Positions 24,592 to 37,518 are shown, counted from the first letter of the stretch. The stretch is 64,000 nucleotides of DNA from Hawksworthiomyces lignivorus (GCA_002917075.1 NTMA01000038.1:186001-250000), one strand, 5' to 3'. The notes: generated by a model not told the origin, from the sequence alone. A program made the numbers and translations.

Positions 24592-27406
24592 CGCGACGAC
24601 TAGCACAGGTAGGCAGTTCCGGTTTTGCGCAAGTAGGAGGTGGGACACGGAGTCGACTGCTCTAACAAATTGTGCAAGCTGCTCCGCCGCGGAATCAGTC
24701 GCGGAGACGACGGCGGAGAACGATGCTCAGATGCCTACGATGGCAAGCCCAAAGTTGATTGGCAAGACGAGATGGTTGCATGAAAAAGACTCAAACTCGA
24801 TTACTATTGAGAAACGCGTAGATCTTTTGGTGGCTCTGCGAGGTTATTCTGCTGTCTTTTTCTCAGACCGTCTTCGTCACTAGTTGCTAGAGAAGTCGTT
24901 GTCGCATATGCGTCTTTCTTCTTAGGAACTGATGTTGGAATAAGTAGAGATTCGAGATAGTACACAGAGATGTTGCGCTTCGTTGTTGAACCCGGAAATT
25001 GGGAGACGACCTGACAATAAGAGGTAACTAGATAAGTAGCAAAGGAGAAAGTAACGTAATAATCCACATCAGAGCGGTAAAGAGGTAGCAAAAAGAAACC
25101 AAAAGGAGAATAAAGTAGAAAACAAGATGAAAATTGAAGATAGAATGCTTCGCGTCGTGATGAAAGAAAGGGGGCGGTAATGAAAAAGTATCGAAGATAA
25201 TAATATAATGAGGAGAAAACGAAAGCCAAGGGGGAATGGTAAAGCAGGGGGGCCTAGAAGAGAGCGGCCAAAAGCGGAAAGGGCTAATAAGACAGAAATG
25301 GGCAGACGGTGGTAACGTGAGGGATCTCTAGCAGTGAACACGGAAGCCACAAAAGCAAATACAACGAGGAAAGTATTAAGGAACGTTAATATTAGGCAGC
25401 TTGCTGGATGGGACCTAGCCACCGTGAGACGCCTGACAATCATCGTATATCACACTAGCTCGCTATCATACTCCGTACAGCCACTTACATACAACGTGTA
25501 CTGGTCCAGACATCACGCTCCACTCTTGTCAGCCGCCCCGTTCTTGTGTCGCTCCTTATTATAATTTCTCGCATGGCAAACCAACTACGTAGCAAGGGAA
25601 ACAAACGTGAAAAAGAAAATTACGCTGAAAAGCCGTTCTAGCTGAGGACTTTCGGTCTTCCTCATCAACAACCAGCAGCTGCTTCTACTTAGCCATCACA
25701 GCACATCCTGTAATTTTTGGCTTACTCATTCCATTTTGTTCCTTGTGATTCAACATCATACAGAAGCCAAAAAAAAAAACTAAAAAAAACTCTCGCACTT
25801 TAATCATTAAGGCCGTTTTGCCCCGCCGGCATACCCGGCTATGACCAAAGGTGGCTCCTAGGTTCATTGAAATCATGTTAGCCTCCTTCAAGTCCCATCG
25901 TCGAAGTGTCGGAGCATAAAGAAGACGAATAAATGTTAAAGAGAGCATATTGTCTAAAATCATCTCATAGAAATGTTTCCTTGACAATTAGAAAGATTGG
26001 AACAGGTACGAAATAATAGGCGTGGAAACGAAAGGCTACTAGCCCCAAGAATTAACATTCTCTTACATAGGTTCTTGTAGTTAGTCTCTGCATGTTGTAG
26101 TGTGTGTAGACATGGATATTTTTCTGGTAGTATAGGATTACGTATGCTAGCTTTCGTTACGCTGTGCGGGGTGCGGTAAACTATCCTCAGAAAAATGAAC
26201 GCACACGCATTTCCGTATTCTGCATGCTAAGAAATAGCAATCACAGATGGTAGAGAAGAGCGCAACATAAAGAGGGGCCGGCAGGAAAGTGTCGGCCAAG
26301 AGTGGATTGTCTTGCTGAAGCACGCTGATGCAAACGGAAGCTGACTGGAGTGAATGCAAATGGCCCCAAAAAGCACAGTCAACGCTGCATTATGACAGTT
26401 GTGGTACCGATGATGTGTCGGGCGTATCCTCCTTCTTGACACCTTTCAACATAGGTGATCAGCCTAAAGGAATTTTGTTGGGATTTCTCATATCCATGCT
26501 ATAATCTTTCTTTGTCGCCGTGCTTATAGGGGAATTTTATCTCTGAGTTTTCAAACTCCTTCGACACAGCACGACAATTAAGCATGTCTTGTCTTTATCA
26601 ATAGCGGGCTGATCTCACACATGACTATTGGATGCATTCAAAAGGGAAGAAGAAAATATCAAAGTATAAGAAGTGAACGAAGCAAGATCATAATAATACA
26701 ATTTGTTGGGAAACAAACATGCTGGCGAAGGCGGTTGTGTCAGAAGTTTAACTTGACACGCAGCCAGTCAAACTGGCGACCACCACCATTTTGCAAGACT
26801 CCAAGGCAGGAACTCCTCTAGCATTTCAGCCTTATGACGACCATGGACTAACAAAGGAACAAATCAAAAACTATAGCCCAAGACTTCAACGCGCACGGAC
26901 ATAACACTAGGGGGTGAAGACTCCTCTCCTATTACCACCATGTTTGTTGTTTAGAGAGCGTGGAACTCCTAGAAACTCTATCACGGCGGGACGGATATAA
27001 ATCCAGTATATGTTCTCTGGCTGCTTTTATTAATGCAAGTGTGAGCACCTGCTCACTCAACACTATCATGAGACGTGCACATGTGGGAAGCGATCAGAGC
27101 GGGTTAGCCACGAGTAAGCTATCAGAGGTTTGTCTCTCCTACAGAGAGCTTTCGGCATCCATTCAAGAATCTAGGCCAATCAAATTGCGAAAGCTGGCAC
27201 CTGGAAACTGGTGACGCATATGCCTGCCCGTCCAAGAAAACGTGGGATCACTTGATGACGTACTTGGTTGATGAAGGCCAAGGCGGCACGTCCAGAACTA
27301 AGAATTAAGTTAGGACAGAATATCATATCGAAAACATGCCGAAGATCTGAAAAGAGTTGACACTTGTTTCACGTATAAGAGGATGTATGTGGAGCATGTT
27401 GCTATA

Positions 27407-27442
<36 letters not shown>

Positions 27443-27496
27443 AAGATGATTTTTGTATTACTGGCTGTTCATCTCCCAAAACTCAACGAGCTCTCT
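24592..27496. other. Intergenic region of about 2.9 kb with TA microsatellite
   Basis: The first kilobase is pyrimidine-rich on the minus strand and probably carries the EFR3 promoter and leader. The rest has many stops in all frames. A (TA)n run followed by T9 lies at 27403-27437, directly 3' of the next minus-strand gene. No gene was found. Confidence 0.5.
27403..27429. repeat. (TA)n dinucleotide microsatellite
   Basis: About 13 TA units are followed by a T-run and then A-rich sequence. It lies just downstream of the stop codon of the minus-strand hypothetical gene and may be part of its 3' region. Confidence 0.9.
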
Positions 27497-30362
27497 TCAC
27501 TCAGATTCTATCGAAACGTTTTCTCCAAACTCGGCGAGTTCACGAGAATGCCTCTTTATTTTCTGTGATTGGAGGGAAGAACTGTGCGGTGCATGCTTTT
27601 CATTTGAAATAGAACTCCAACCAATCCATAGCCGAAGCTGTTCCGGTGTAACTACCGTATCACTATATGCCTCTTCCAGATAGTCCGGATGAGACATCGA
27701 TACCATGTCCTCAACTTGGCGAAGACTAGTTGAAGATGTACGAAGACCTTTTGTAACCATGGTTTGCAAATTTTCCGAGTCTTTCTTTACTTGCCCATAT
27801 CGGGTCGCTGGGTCTATGCCATTGCAGCGGAAATACGTATCGTCTGAGCCGCAGACAGAGATGTGCGATTGACTGGCCTCCTGAATCTGGGCACTAGATA
27901 GCTTCGATATGCTTGGCGGACAAAGAAGAAGCATGTTATTGTTGTTCTTTTGCTGGTTGCCTCTTCCTTGGTTAATAGAATTAATATTCCTATGGCCAAC
28001 AACCTCAACCGCTTCGCTGCTCCGCTGCACTGCCAATTCTTCCTTAAATATTTTCATATTTTGACGAAGCGCACATTGATATGGGCTTGTTTGCCGAAAA
28101 AAATAATACGGAGTCGACGCTCTGTGATCTACGCTTGTGCTCGGTGATTGTGATATGGTAGTGTGCTGCCTTTGTGGTGGTGTTTGTGGCGTAGATTGAA
28201 GAGCGTGTAGGCTAACTTTCTTCCTGATGGAAAACGGATCGGTGCCAGTAAATTCTATCTCGGCTTCTCCCACCATAGAATCGCCCTTATCGAGTTCGCT
28301 ATCGGAATAGGTTCCTTGCATCTGTATACCAGGTTCTTTTAGTTGTCGAAGGGCGCCTGGAGTCATCAGTGGCCTTGGCACGTCATAAATTCCGCTGCTA
28401 GCAAGAGAAGGAGATGAAGGAGACGAAAAAATGGTGGAAACGAGGCTCAGATTATCAAATTTTGGACTGTGTTGTTCCAAGGCCAGTTTTGAGACCGGTC
28501 GCCGTGTTCCTGTGCCACTGGTATGCTCATTTGTAGAATTTATACATCTTGATCCAGGTGAATATTCTTCCAATCCCATCGCAGTCGCTTCTGAATTGTA
28601 ACTAGGCGGGACCTGAGCTGAATCAGCATTGGAAGAAGTCAACAAGGTTGTTATATAACAGCGATTGCAAGATAAAGACGGCTCGTGCGCAGTAATATCC
28701 GATATGATAGTAGACTGCTGTTGATTCCCAAACTCATTTATGAGCTGACTATGGCTTGCATTAGGTGACGACCGATACATCGCACTTGAAGAGCTTGTGA
28801 GGGGCGAGTCACGGTCATTTTTATTCCGTTGAGACTTTTCGTATTTATCTGTGCTATAGTCAATTGCAGTTGTGTCTCTGAGAAGACCATAGGTCAAAAT
28901 TCGTGTTCCGGAATTGCTCAGAGGTTCTTGGTCATTAAGAATTGGTTCGTGTAACTTCTGTGCTGAAATGTACTGCTCTGGCAGTTGGGTCACACCTACG
29001 CCACCCTTGGAATGACCCCAGAGGACTCTCAATCTTGACTTTATGGCCTTGGAGAGTTTATTTGCCGTTCTCCGCATTCGCCCGGTCTCTATACCGACGC
29101 TATCTTCCACAAATTCTCCATTTAACTCTGCAGTGGTAATTTTCTTAACCAGCGTATTGGCCTGCTTCAGAGTTAGTTTTGGTATAGACAGGCCGTCCTT
29201 TTTTGCTGTCGAGCCAGACCGTAGAGACTTCTTCATTCCAATTTCTGAACTTCGGCGAAAACGTGGCAAGGTATAATTCTCCACTACAGCATCTGGAATG
29301 CTTGGGTGGAATTGGTCGCTCTCGTTGCTTGAGAACGAGAAGCAATGCTGCGGCTGTAGTCTGATAACGCCCTTTGAATTTGTGACAAGAGATATTTGAG
29401 TAGAAGGTCCCTCAACCACAGCGGGTCGTTGACCCAAATTAATAGCACTGCTTCCTAACTGCCCACGGCTAAGGGAGCTTGATTTCGGTGTTGTATCGGA
29501 AACTGGAGATAGACCTGTCTGGAAACGTGGGATTGCATCATGGCAGCCCTGGCTTGGCGCAAAACCTATGTTATCGTTTGCATCTAGGCTGTTGCTTATC
29601 TGTCTTGAAGATTCATATGCTGCCGGTGCACTGGTTTCTCATTCAGCAAACGAGCCGCCGCCAGGCCATGCAAGGGTCCTTGCCACCATGTTATAAAAGA
29701 GATAAGTGTACTTACACCTTGGCATTTGAGAGATGAATAGATCCAACTCCATTTGCTTGGATAGCATTGATATCATCTTGTCTCACTTCATCGCCTGCCA
29801 TGTTTTCTTTGTTGCGCAATAAAGCACTCGGCAAAAATTTGTTGGAACCATACTTCCAAGCAGGATAAGCTTGTGAAGTTGCTGAACTTTCGTAAATATC
29901 GTTGTTGTTGAGAGTAACGCTTCGAAGAGCGGAAGACGAACCATACGATGAAGGTTGTAGACATGTTGTATGGGACATCCGTGTAGATGGAGTATGATGG
30001 CATTTGGCAGTTAGCTTAGCATCTTTAGTTGACAATGCATAGTGAACAAAACGGATGCTTCGACTGGGTTGTAAGCCGACAGATTGAACATGCGGAATAG
30101 TGGTAGTATACCTGGTGCCGTCAAAGTGGTGAGTCCTCGTTTCTTGGATTAAATGTTTAGAATGTGGAACCAAAAGTTGTTTATGCGTATCGAGATCGAA
30201 GCAGTTCTTGCTTAGAACAAAGGCCCTACTCGCAGCTATGTGAGCGTCGCGTCTTGCAATGGCTGGGTCTATGTGTTGAAGATGAGTACGGAGGTTGCCC
30301 TGCTGATTTAGGTTCTGGCGAGCCATAATGGGTCGTGATTTTTTGTTCCTAAGCTGTGCCAT
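27497..30362 (-). CDS. Hypothetical Ser/Thr-rich protein, 926 aa
   Basis: Two exons (29716-30362 and 27497-29630) join in phase across an 85-nt intron (AAGGT/GTAAGT, AACCAG acceptor), giving 926 aa from the ATG at 30362. I do not recognise a named family. The most structured-looking parts are an N-terminal basic segment with HLQHIDPAIARRDAHIAASR, which reads like a conserved motif, and a middle helix-forming basic region (LTLKQANTLVKKITTAEL, then RRTANKLSKAIKSRLRVLW) around residues 330-400. Most of the remainder is Ser/Thr/Gln-rich and probably disordered. No membrane segment, signal peptide or catalytic motif is visible. A regulatory or scaffold role is possible, but nothing here proves one. 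Confidence 0.8.
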
Positions 30363-31146
30363 GCCGCATCTATTGTCAATGTGAAATTCCAATTCTTTTG
30401 GTTTTTTCTCTGCTATTCTGTTAGGTTATTTATGTGTGCCTTTGCCAAGTGAACTCTAGTGAATAATGGGCAACATATCGAGCTAATCTAGTTCAGAAAC
30501 AAAAAGACAAGAAGCAACGAAGTAAATACTCTTTCAGAATGGGATATTGATAGACAGCCTGTTGTGGTAATGTTGTGAAGCGGCATCAAAAAGAACAAAG
30601 GGATGAAAAAGAAACCTGGTGTATAAAGTAGAAAAAATATTAGAAAAATGATTTATACATGATGGCGCGGAGGTGGTTTAAGATCGAGAATACCTAAGAG
30701 AGGAAAGAGCGAGGAGCTTCTCGTGTTAAAAATAATAATATACTGTGGAGCAATCGAGACTTCGGAAAGCAAACTTGCACATAGCCATAAACATATAATG
30801 TGTAAACTCGAATTTGCATTTATGAGCTTCACAAAGAAGCTTCAGAGGAGCTTGGAGATGCTTTATAACCTTAAATATATGCATATACCAAATTGAACTC
30901 AAATCCCTAGCAATACACGAAGGAAACCTAAATGAGAGACGTTACCCACCGAGCACTATATGCGTGTGTCACAACACCAAGCAGGAGAGAAAGATATTGG
31001 AACAAGCTGCAAACGAAGAAAATAGCAAGACAGAACAGGAAACAACGGAAAGTAGAGTTAAAAATGATATACGAGACAACAGCAATATCATTTAGCCACG
31101 CGTATCACAACCGGGAATAATATTGCCATCCCCAGGTAATGGTCGC
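30363..31146. other. Intergenic, promoter side of 926-aa gene
   Basis: This is AT-rich sequence between the 5' end of the hypothetical gene and the 3' end of the subtilisin gene, both on the minus strand. A 62-codon frame at 30932-31120 has no features. Nothing else was seen. Confidence 0.5.
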
Positions 31147-32990
31147 TCAGGCAGAAATATCCTCAAAGAACTCCTTCAGCTCTTCATCAACCATGTTGTG
31201 AATCTTCTCAGAGAGCTTGTGGGCCTTGCGACCGAAGGCCGAAGCACTACCAATCACCTTACCAGAGGCGATCTCAAGGTCAAGCTCAATAGCCTTCTCT
31301 AATTCGGTCACAGAATCCAAAACATCCTTAGACGTCGACGGCTTGTGCTTCTTCTCAGTGCTGGCATCGTAGCTGCCCTCCTCAACAATGGCTGTGTAGT
31401 TGCTGCAGCCGCCACCATTCCAAGCCAGCAGGTTGGGGGTATCAGCAGGCAGATCGCTCAGAGCACCGACAGTGGCTACACCCAGCAGGTTGGACTTGAG
31501 CTTCTCAGGCGTGATAGGAGCGACGGAATACTCCGAGTCGGCCGCAGGTTGGAGAGAAAGATAGTAGGCCAAGAGACCGCAAATATGTGGCGAAGCCATA
31601 GACGTGCCAGAGATGGTGTTGATGGCAGTCTTGCTTCCAATCCAAGTGGATTGAATGTTCAGGCCAGGAGCAAAGACGTCAGTACACTTGCCCCAGTTGG
31701 AGAAGTAGGCACGGCTGTCATCAATAGCTGAGGCACCGACAGTGAGAGCTTTCTGAGCGGCGGCAGGAGAGTAGTTGCAGGCATCGGCGTTATCATTGCC
31801 AGCAGCAACAGCGAAGTGCAGGCCGGCGTCGACAGCAGCGTTCACAGCAGCATCCAAAGGAGTGGTCTTGCCACCGCCGAGAGACATGTTGGCGACAGAG
31901 CCCTTGAAACCCTTACGCTTGCCCTTCTTGGCGGCAGCAACCTGCTCCAAGTGGCGGGTGGCGGCGAATTCAACACCAGCGATGACATCCGACATTGTAC
32001 CGGAGCCATTAGACTTCAGCACCTTGACGGCATACACACTAGCCTTCTTGGCGACACCATACTTCTTGCCAGCAATAGTGCCGGAGCAGTGAGTACCATG
32101 GCCATTGCCATCAACATCCTCATCGCCGGCTGGAATAGTCTTGCCCCAATGGGCACGACCCTCAAAGTCGACATGGCCAGTGTTAGTGCCGGTATCAATG
32201 ACATAAGCATCAACGCCCTCGCCACCCTCTTCAGCAAACAAGTACTTGTTGAAAGTACCAAAGTTCAATGGCTTGCGGTGGGAGACACGGGCAAGACCCC
32301 ATGGTGCGCTTTTCTCCGTCTCTGGGTCGCAGGCCGATGTGGTAATCTCTTTATATTTCATAGTGTGGACAACAGTGTCCCGATGGATGTACTCAACCTA
32401 AGGTGGAAAACATTGGTCAGCATGTAATATATGATTTAAGTCGCGTGATCGGAGGATTCGGTGATAAGGCAGGATTCAGCGACAGATAAGAGGCGAGCTC
32501 TGGACGCTTATCGCTGGAGAGCAACCCAGCTGGAAATAATGAGGTGGACGGCAAATGACGGATGGGATACAGAGAACAAGGGCAGTGATAAACTTACATC
32601 AGGATGCCTCCGAACCTGCTCGATGATAGAGTCATCAAAATGGCCCGCATAGCCGAGGAAGCCATTGCCAATCTTGTAGGTGTGTTTGAGGCCACGGAAG
32701 ACTTCGTCAACTAACGAAAATCCACGCTTACGCAGCTCCAGCACACGCTCATCTTCATTCTCCGGGAATGTCTTGATCCATGCATCGTGGATGTTCTGCA
32801 CCCACATATGGTGGTCTGCAGCCTTCTTCTCGTCAACATGGTCTTTGAACTTGATGATGTAGGCACCAGGCACTTCTTCAGCGTTCGCAGATGACAAGAT
32901 GGGAGCAGCATCGCCATGGATGGTCTCTGTGTTAAAGGCAGGCGCAGCTGAGGCGTACGCCGCCAGTGAAAGAGCGATGAAGCGCTTCAT
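31147..32990 (-). CDS. Vacuolar subtilisin-like serine protease (PepC/Alp2 type)
   Basis: This is an S8 peptidase of the proteinase-K/cerevisin group, whose Eurotiales members are vacuolar proteases (PepC, Alp2; orthologs are known allergens). There are two exons (32598-32990 and 31147-32397) with a 200-nt intron, giving 547 aa. A signal peptide (MKRFIALSLAAYASAAPA) is followed by an I9-type propeptide starting at AYIIKFKDHV. The catalytic triad is intact: Asp about 199 (YVIDTGTN), His about 231 (DGNGHGTHCSG) and Ser about 397 (ISGTSMASPH). The oxyanion Asn is at about 332 (AVAAGND). The tail after the protease domain is Lys/Glu-rich and helical (KLSEKIHNMVDEELKEFF), a feature of the vacuolar branch rather than of the secreted alkaline protease. 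It probably matures in the vacuole by removal of the propeptide. Confidence 0.96.
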
Positions 32991-35445
32991 GATGGAAAGT
33001 GCCTAAAAGAGCGAAGCGATGTCGGAAATGTGCCCGGCACGCAGGTGTAGACAAAACGTAGGCAAGGGAGTGACGAGGGATAAAGTAACGGAAAGGAGAG
33101 ATGCAAAGAAATCGAACCGCAGATTCAATGCCAGAGAAAATGGCAGGGACGGAAAAATGACGAGGAACGACGAAGCAGATGGAAGAAGGATGGAAAGGAG
33201 GATGAAGAGAGAAGAGAGAAGAGAGAAGAGAAAAGAGAACAGAAAGAGGAGAAGGAGTCAGCGTGGCGTAGATAAAGGAACCAGCGGCATGTGTTGGGCA
33301 AAATACTATGTTGAGCAAGATAGAGTGAGCAACAGCTAGAGCTCGCTGCAAAGGGAACCACACAGGTACACTAGCCCATTACCCCATTACCCCATTAGCG
33401 AAGTGGTAAGATACGTGTTGCGCATTCGGCGGCCGCTGTTGCCTCATCTATCTGCGTGACGCAGGACGGGGCGGCACAAGTCAGAAGGTGGCTGATTGGG
33501 CCAAATGGAGTTTAGCGCAAGGAGCTGGAGCCAATAAGTTGACTGAAACGAGGAGGCGAAGGGTTTCCTCGGCAATGCGATAAGAGATTCGCACGGTACT
33601 CTAGGCACGACCAGGGCATTTGGAGCGATTGGCAAATCAGCCCGCTGACGTTATCCCTTTGCGTGGGTAAGAAGGCTGCTTTCAAGCTTCGCCGAAATGC
33701 TCTGCAAAGTAGATAGACAGAGAGAACTGTATTTTGATCGCAAACCAATTCATGGAGAGTACCTTTGGTGTTTGCATCTGTGTTGCACGTTCTCCTCATT
33801 CTTTTGTATATGAGCCTGCTTGTGTTTGACAAAGCATCCTAGTCCGTGTCTCTATATCCTTTCCGCACTGAGGAATTTGTGGGGTTTGTCTGATCCACAA
33901 CAGCTCTGTAGACTTACCAAAACCAGATTGTGACCTCCTCGCTCCGCCGTCTCATGAGCCCTGTAGGCTTGTACGAGTACTCGTAGAGGTCTGGCCTCAC
34001 GAAGCACATGACCACATTTTTTGCATACCCCAGCGCGCGGGCGGACGCATCGCTCCGACTTTCACTGACAACAAGTGCCAGCTGCACTGAATTCCTTAGC
34101 ATAGGAGCTACATACAGATTCAGAGAAACGAATACCACTTAATATGCTTCGCCTTCCATATGATTCATTCCAGGTACTCGCCCCATTATCTATTGTCCGC
34201 TCCATTCCGTACTTCAAAAAACTTAAGCGCTGTTGGCAAACCTAAAGCTTCCCCCACCTAAAAGTACCTCTAGACACGCATTGTAAGGCTTTGTGGGGCA
34301 GACTGGGAATTGCAGCAGAACGAGCAATACGAGAGCAAGAAAATAGATAACAGGGGTGGATTGCTACATAGTAGCCTGCCCATGCTTGTCCTGACTGAAG
34401 AACTCGCAGTTCCAGGCGTCACACATATATAATAGTCCTATCTAATCAGTGGAGTACGAAAAAGGCAGGCAGGAAATCGAAAGTAAGGCGCTGGCACATG
34501 AAGAACACATCAGCGGCTTGGCTGCCTGTTATATTCTCTGTGTGTGATCTCTCTTTGCATTCCGTACAGAGTGTCACACCTCCATGCAGTGTGGTCCAGT
34601 GGCATGCAGAATATAGTAACTGCAACATCTAGTCTAAGCTACTGAGAATATTCTTAACGTCTCTTTTTATCATATGTTCTTACTTTATTCTTTATTTCTT
34701 TATGGTATACTTTCCCGTTGCAATACTACATTTCATCCGCTTACCTCACGTATTATTATTTATACCTTCCCTTTATTCACAGGACATTATTTGTTTGCCT
34801 GTCTGTCAATTGATGTCGGCGGATTTTGGCCTGTTCAAGGTGTATGCCTACTTACATCTGTTCTTCTGGCGCCTGGAAATTGCAGGCCGCTTTTGAGACC
34901 AAGCAACAGCATGGCGCAGTATGTACATCGCTACTGACGCACCTTTTACATAATGTAGGCTTAGGATACGCTGAGCAGACCGCTAGCAAAACCGGAGAAT
35001 ACTTCATTGATTTATATTCTTCATAGGTACTGTAGTTAATATGAGATATCAAGTAGTGATTGTGGCACTGAAGTTTTATTTTTGCAGGTTTTATTTTTTA
35101 ATTTTATTTTCCTCCGCTTTACTTCATTCTAATTAATAAATATACTTCTATAATATTATTGTAGCTTTATTTGGCAGATATATTTATTTATTATTATTTT
35201 TTTTTTGAGCAAACAGTGTGGTGTTTTATCAAGGTCGTCGCACATCGTCAGAGAAGAGCGATTTTCGGTCCACGCGATTAAAAAAAAAAGTTCTGTTGGC
35301 GGGGCTTCCAAAAAAAAAGAAAAAAAAAAACAGTCACCGCTTACCTAAGACACTTTAAAGTTTTTATTCTTAACTTCGCTATGAACATCCACTTACCTAG
35401 ACCTACCTTACCTCCAAGCCAATTCTATTGAGAAGCACCAAAATC
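32991..35445. other. Divergent intergenic region of about 2.45 kb
   Basis: It separates the subtilisin gene (minus) from the reductase gene (plus), so it carries both promoters. Just upstream of the subtilisin ATG the minus strand is a CT tract (33170-33260 reads as GAGAGAA repeats on the plus strand). A short direct repeat of ACCCCATT lies near 33374-33397. From 34.6 to 35.3 kb the sequence is very AT-rich with A and T runs. No gene was found. Confidence 0.55.
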
Positions 35446-36791
35446 ATGCTCTCTGCTACATCTACGACCGTGGGCGCCGGCGCCCGCCGGGTTGCTCGAC
35501 TATCTACTTCAATTGCCTCTTCTCCGATCCCAAATCGATATCTCAGCCGACACTACAAACTCAGCAACACCCGAAGCCTCTTTACAAAGAGTCTGGCCCT
35601 TTCACCCGCTTGTGGTCAAACTAAATACCAACAGCGACAGGTCCATACGAGTACAACAAACCCTGATCCCCCCCTTGGCAAGAAGAATGCCTCGAATGAC
35701 GCACTATCTCGCATCGGTTTAATTGGAGCTCGAGGATACACTGGCCAGGCCTTAGTTGATCTACTCAATGAGCATCCGTTTATGGACCTCCGACATGTGT
35801 CTTCGCGAGAACTCGCGGGGCAAGAGCTTCCACAGTATTCGAAGCGCAAAATCATCTACGAACATTTGTCAACAGAAGATGTTGCTCAGCTAGACAAGGA
35901 TGGCCAGGTTGACTGCTGGGTTATAGCCCTTCCTAACGGCGTTTGCGCTCCATATATTGAAGCCCTCGACCAAGTTCAGAAGAGCAGTAGCCATAGAAGC
36001 ATCATTGTTGACCTCTCTGCCGACTATCGATTTGATGATTCGTGGGCCTATGGTCTCCCCGAACTCACCGGGCGCTCTAAGATTTGCCAGTCGACTCGCA
36101 TTTCTAATCCCGGCTGTTATGCCACTGCTGCTCAGCTTAGCATAGCTCCTCTACTTAACTATATCAGTGGCGAGCCTATTGTTTTTGGCGTGTCAGGATA
36201 TTCCGGCGCTGGTACTAAGCCTTCTCCGAAAAATGACGTTAATCTCCTCAAAGACAACATTATGCCGTACAGCCTGACAGGCCATATCCATGAGCACGAG
36301 ATCAGCCACCATCTCGGTACTCCCGTTTCCTTTATCCCACATGTGGCTTCTTGGTTCCGTGGTATCCATCTTACTATCAATATCCCTCTTAATAAGACAA
36401 TGACTTCACGCGACATCCGCCAGATCTACCAGGACCGCTATGCTGGCGAAAAGCTTGTTAAAGTTGTAGGCGAAGCACCTTGGGTATCATCATCAGCGAC
36501 ACGGCATTTTTGTGAAATTGGGGGCTTCGCTGTTGATAGCAGCGGTAAACGCGTGGTCGTGTAAGTGTTTGATTACTTTCGAAAGAACCAATTACACCAG
36601 TTATGCTGGCGGTTATGCTAATTATTCATAGTTGCTCTACAATAGATAATCTTAACAAGGGAGCTAGCACCCAGTGTTTGCGTAAGTTTACCACCCTGGT
36701 TGGAGTATTCATCAGTTTACTGACATTCTTAACAGAGAATATGAACTTGGCGCTTGGCTACGCGGAGTTTGAAGGCATTCCCACTATGTAG
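35446..36791 (+). CDS. N-acetyl-gamma-glutamyl-phosphate reductase, stand-alone (no kinase domain)
   Basis: This is the ArgC-type reductase, which makes N-acetylglutamate semialdehyde from N-acetylglutamyl phosphate with NADPH in mitochondrial arginine synthesis. Exons 35446-36560, 36632-36681 and 36736-36791 join in phase (406 aa). The NADP loop is GLIGARGYTGQALVDLL, the catalytic Cys lies in RISNPGCYATA (about residue 224), and GVSGYSGAGTKPSPKNDV follows. The C-terminus QNMNLALGYAEFEGIPTM is the usual end of fungal Arg5,6 reductase domains. In fungi this domain is normally made as the C-terminal half of an acetylglutamate kinase-reductase polyprotein. Here about 95 residues, Arg/Ser-rich and presequence-like, lead directly into it, and no kinase sequence is found upstream. 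It could be a paralog, a split gene or a derived single-domain gene. The first ATG is used; a TTG 18 nt upstream is not credible. Confidence 0.93.
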
Positions 36792-36999
36792 AGGTGTCAG
36801 CTGGGCTAGATGGGTTTTTTCTATTGGAGTTGATTTGTATATTTCTCTAAAAGCTTTTTGATTAGTTCTGTTTATTAGGTCCTTGTAGAGGGACTTTTAG
36901 TGTATATATCACATAGTTTATCAATTATATTTGTACACCGACTTGTGTTTTTCTTTATTGATTTAACATTACATTAACATAATATTTAATTTCAAAAAC

Positions 37000-37454
37000 T
37001 TACAGTGAAACAGGAGCCGATCCTAAGTCGACAGCAGTAGCAGCTCCAGTCATGAATCCTACAGCATAAAACAAGATTTTTTTTTCTTCTCAAAAACGAC
37101 TGTACCTGTTAATAGATTCACTACCACTTGCAAACTTAGATCCAGCATATGCTTGAGAAAAATAATTGCCAAGAATACTGACAAGAGGCGGTAAGAGAGT
37201 CATAGCAAGTACTTCTGACTGACAGCAAAGATCGAAAACATTCTGTCTAAGACTGCCGCACTTTTCGATCTCTAACTGTGTTAATAGTTACGGAGAATTT
37301 CAGCACCCGGTAACAACATCTGAGAATTCCGAAAACCCACCGGCAAGTTAGAGGAGGTCGTGTTCAATAAAACGATAGTGGCGGCAAAGAGGGCGATTGC
37401 TGATAAGACAGTGGCCGATAAGCCAGAAAAGTTTGTTAAGCCCGCCTTGAGCAT
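37000..37454 (-). CDS. Putative small membrane protein, three exons (new model)
   Basis: I assembled this gene from splice signals; no single frame here is long. The exons are 37341-37454, 37125-37275 and 37000-37058, with introns of 65 and 66 nt, and total 107 aa in frame. Exon 1 starts MLKAGLTNFSGLSATVLSAI and continues hydrophobically (ALFAATIVLLN), a likely membrane span. Exon 2 begins LEIEKCGSLRQNVFDLCCQS and ends in a second hydrophobic stretch (LLPPLVSILGNYF). Exon 3 closes GFMTGAATAVDLGSAPVSL. Intron 1 has a GTGGGT donor and a TTAACACAG acceptor with CTATTAAC just before it. The donor of intron 2 (GTAGTG) is poor. A better donor, GTACAG 19 nt further on, puts exon 3 into a less protein-like frame, so the C-terminus is uncertain. 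No family is recognised. Its start diverges from the lysine gene, only 202 nt away. Confidence 0.5.
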
Positions 37455-37518
37455 TCGTCATTCCGTTGACGGACTGATGAAGGCTGTTTCCCCACTATAC
37501 ATCGGTGTGCCCCTCCGA

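Noticed and set aside
33170..33260. GAGA-type repeats upstream of the subtilisin gene.
   Set aside because: This is a normal CT-rich fungal promoter tract read on the other strand, not a satellite array.
35428..35445. Upstream TTG start adding six residues to the reductase.
   Set aside because: Fungal nuclear genes rarely start at TTG, and the in-frame ATG at 35446 begins a presequence-like leader.
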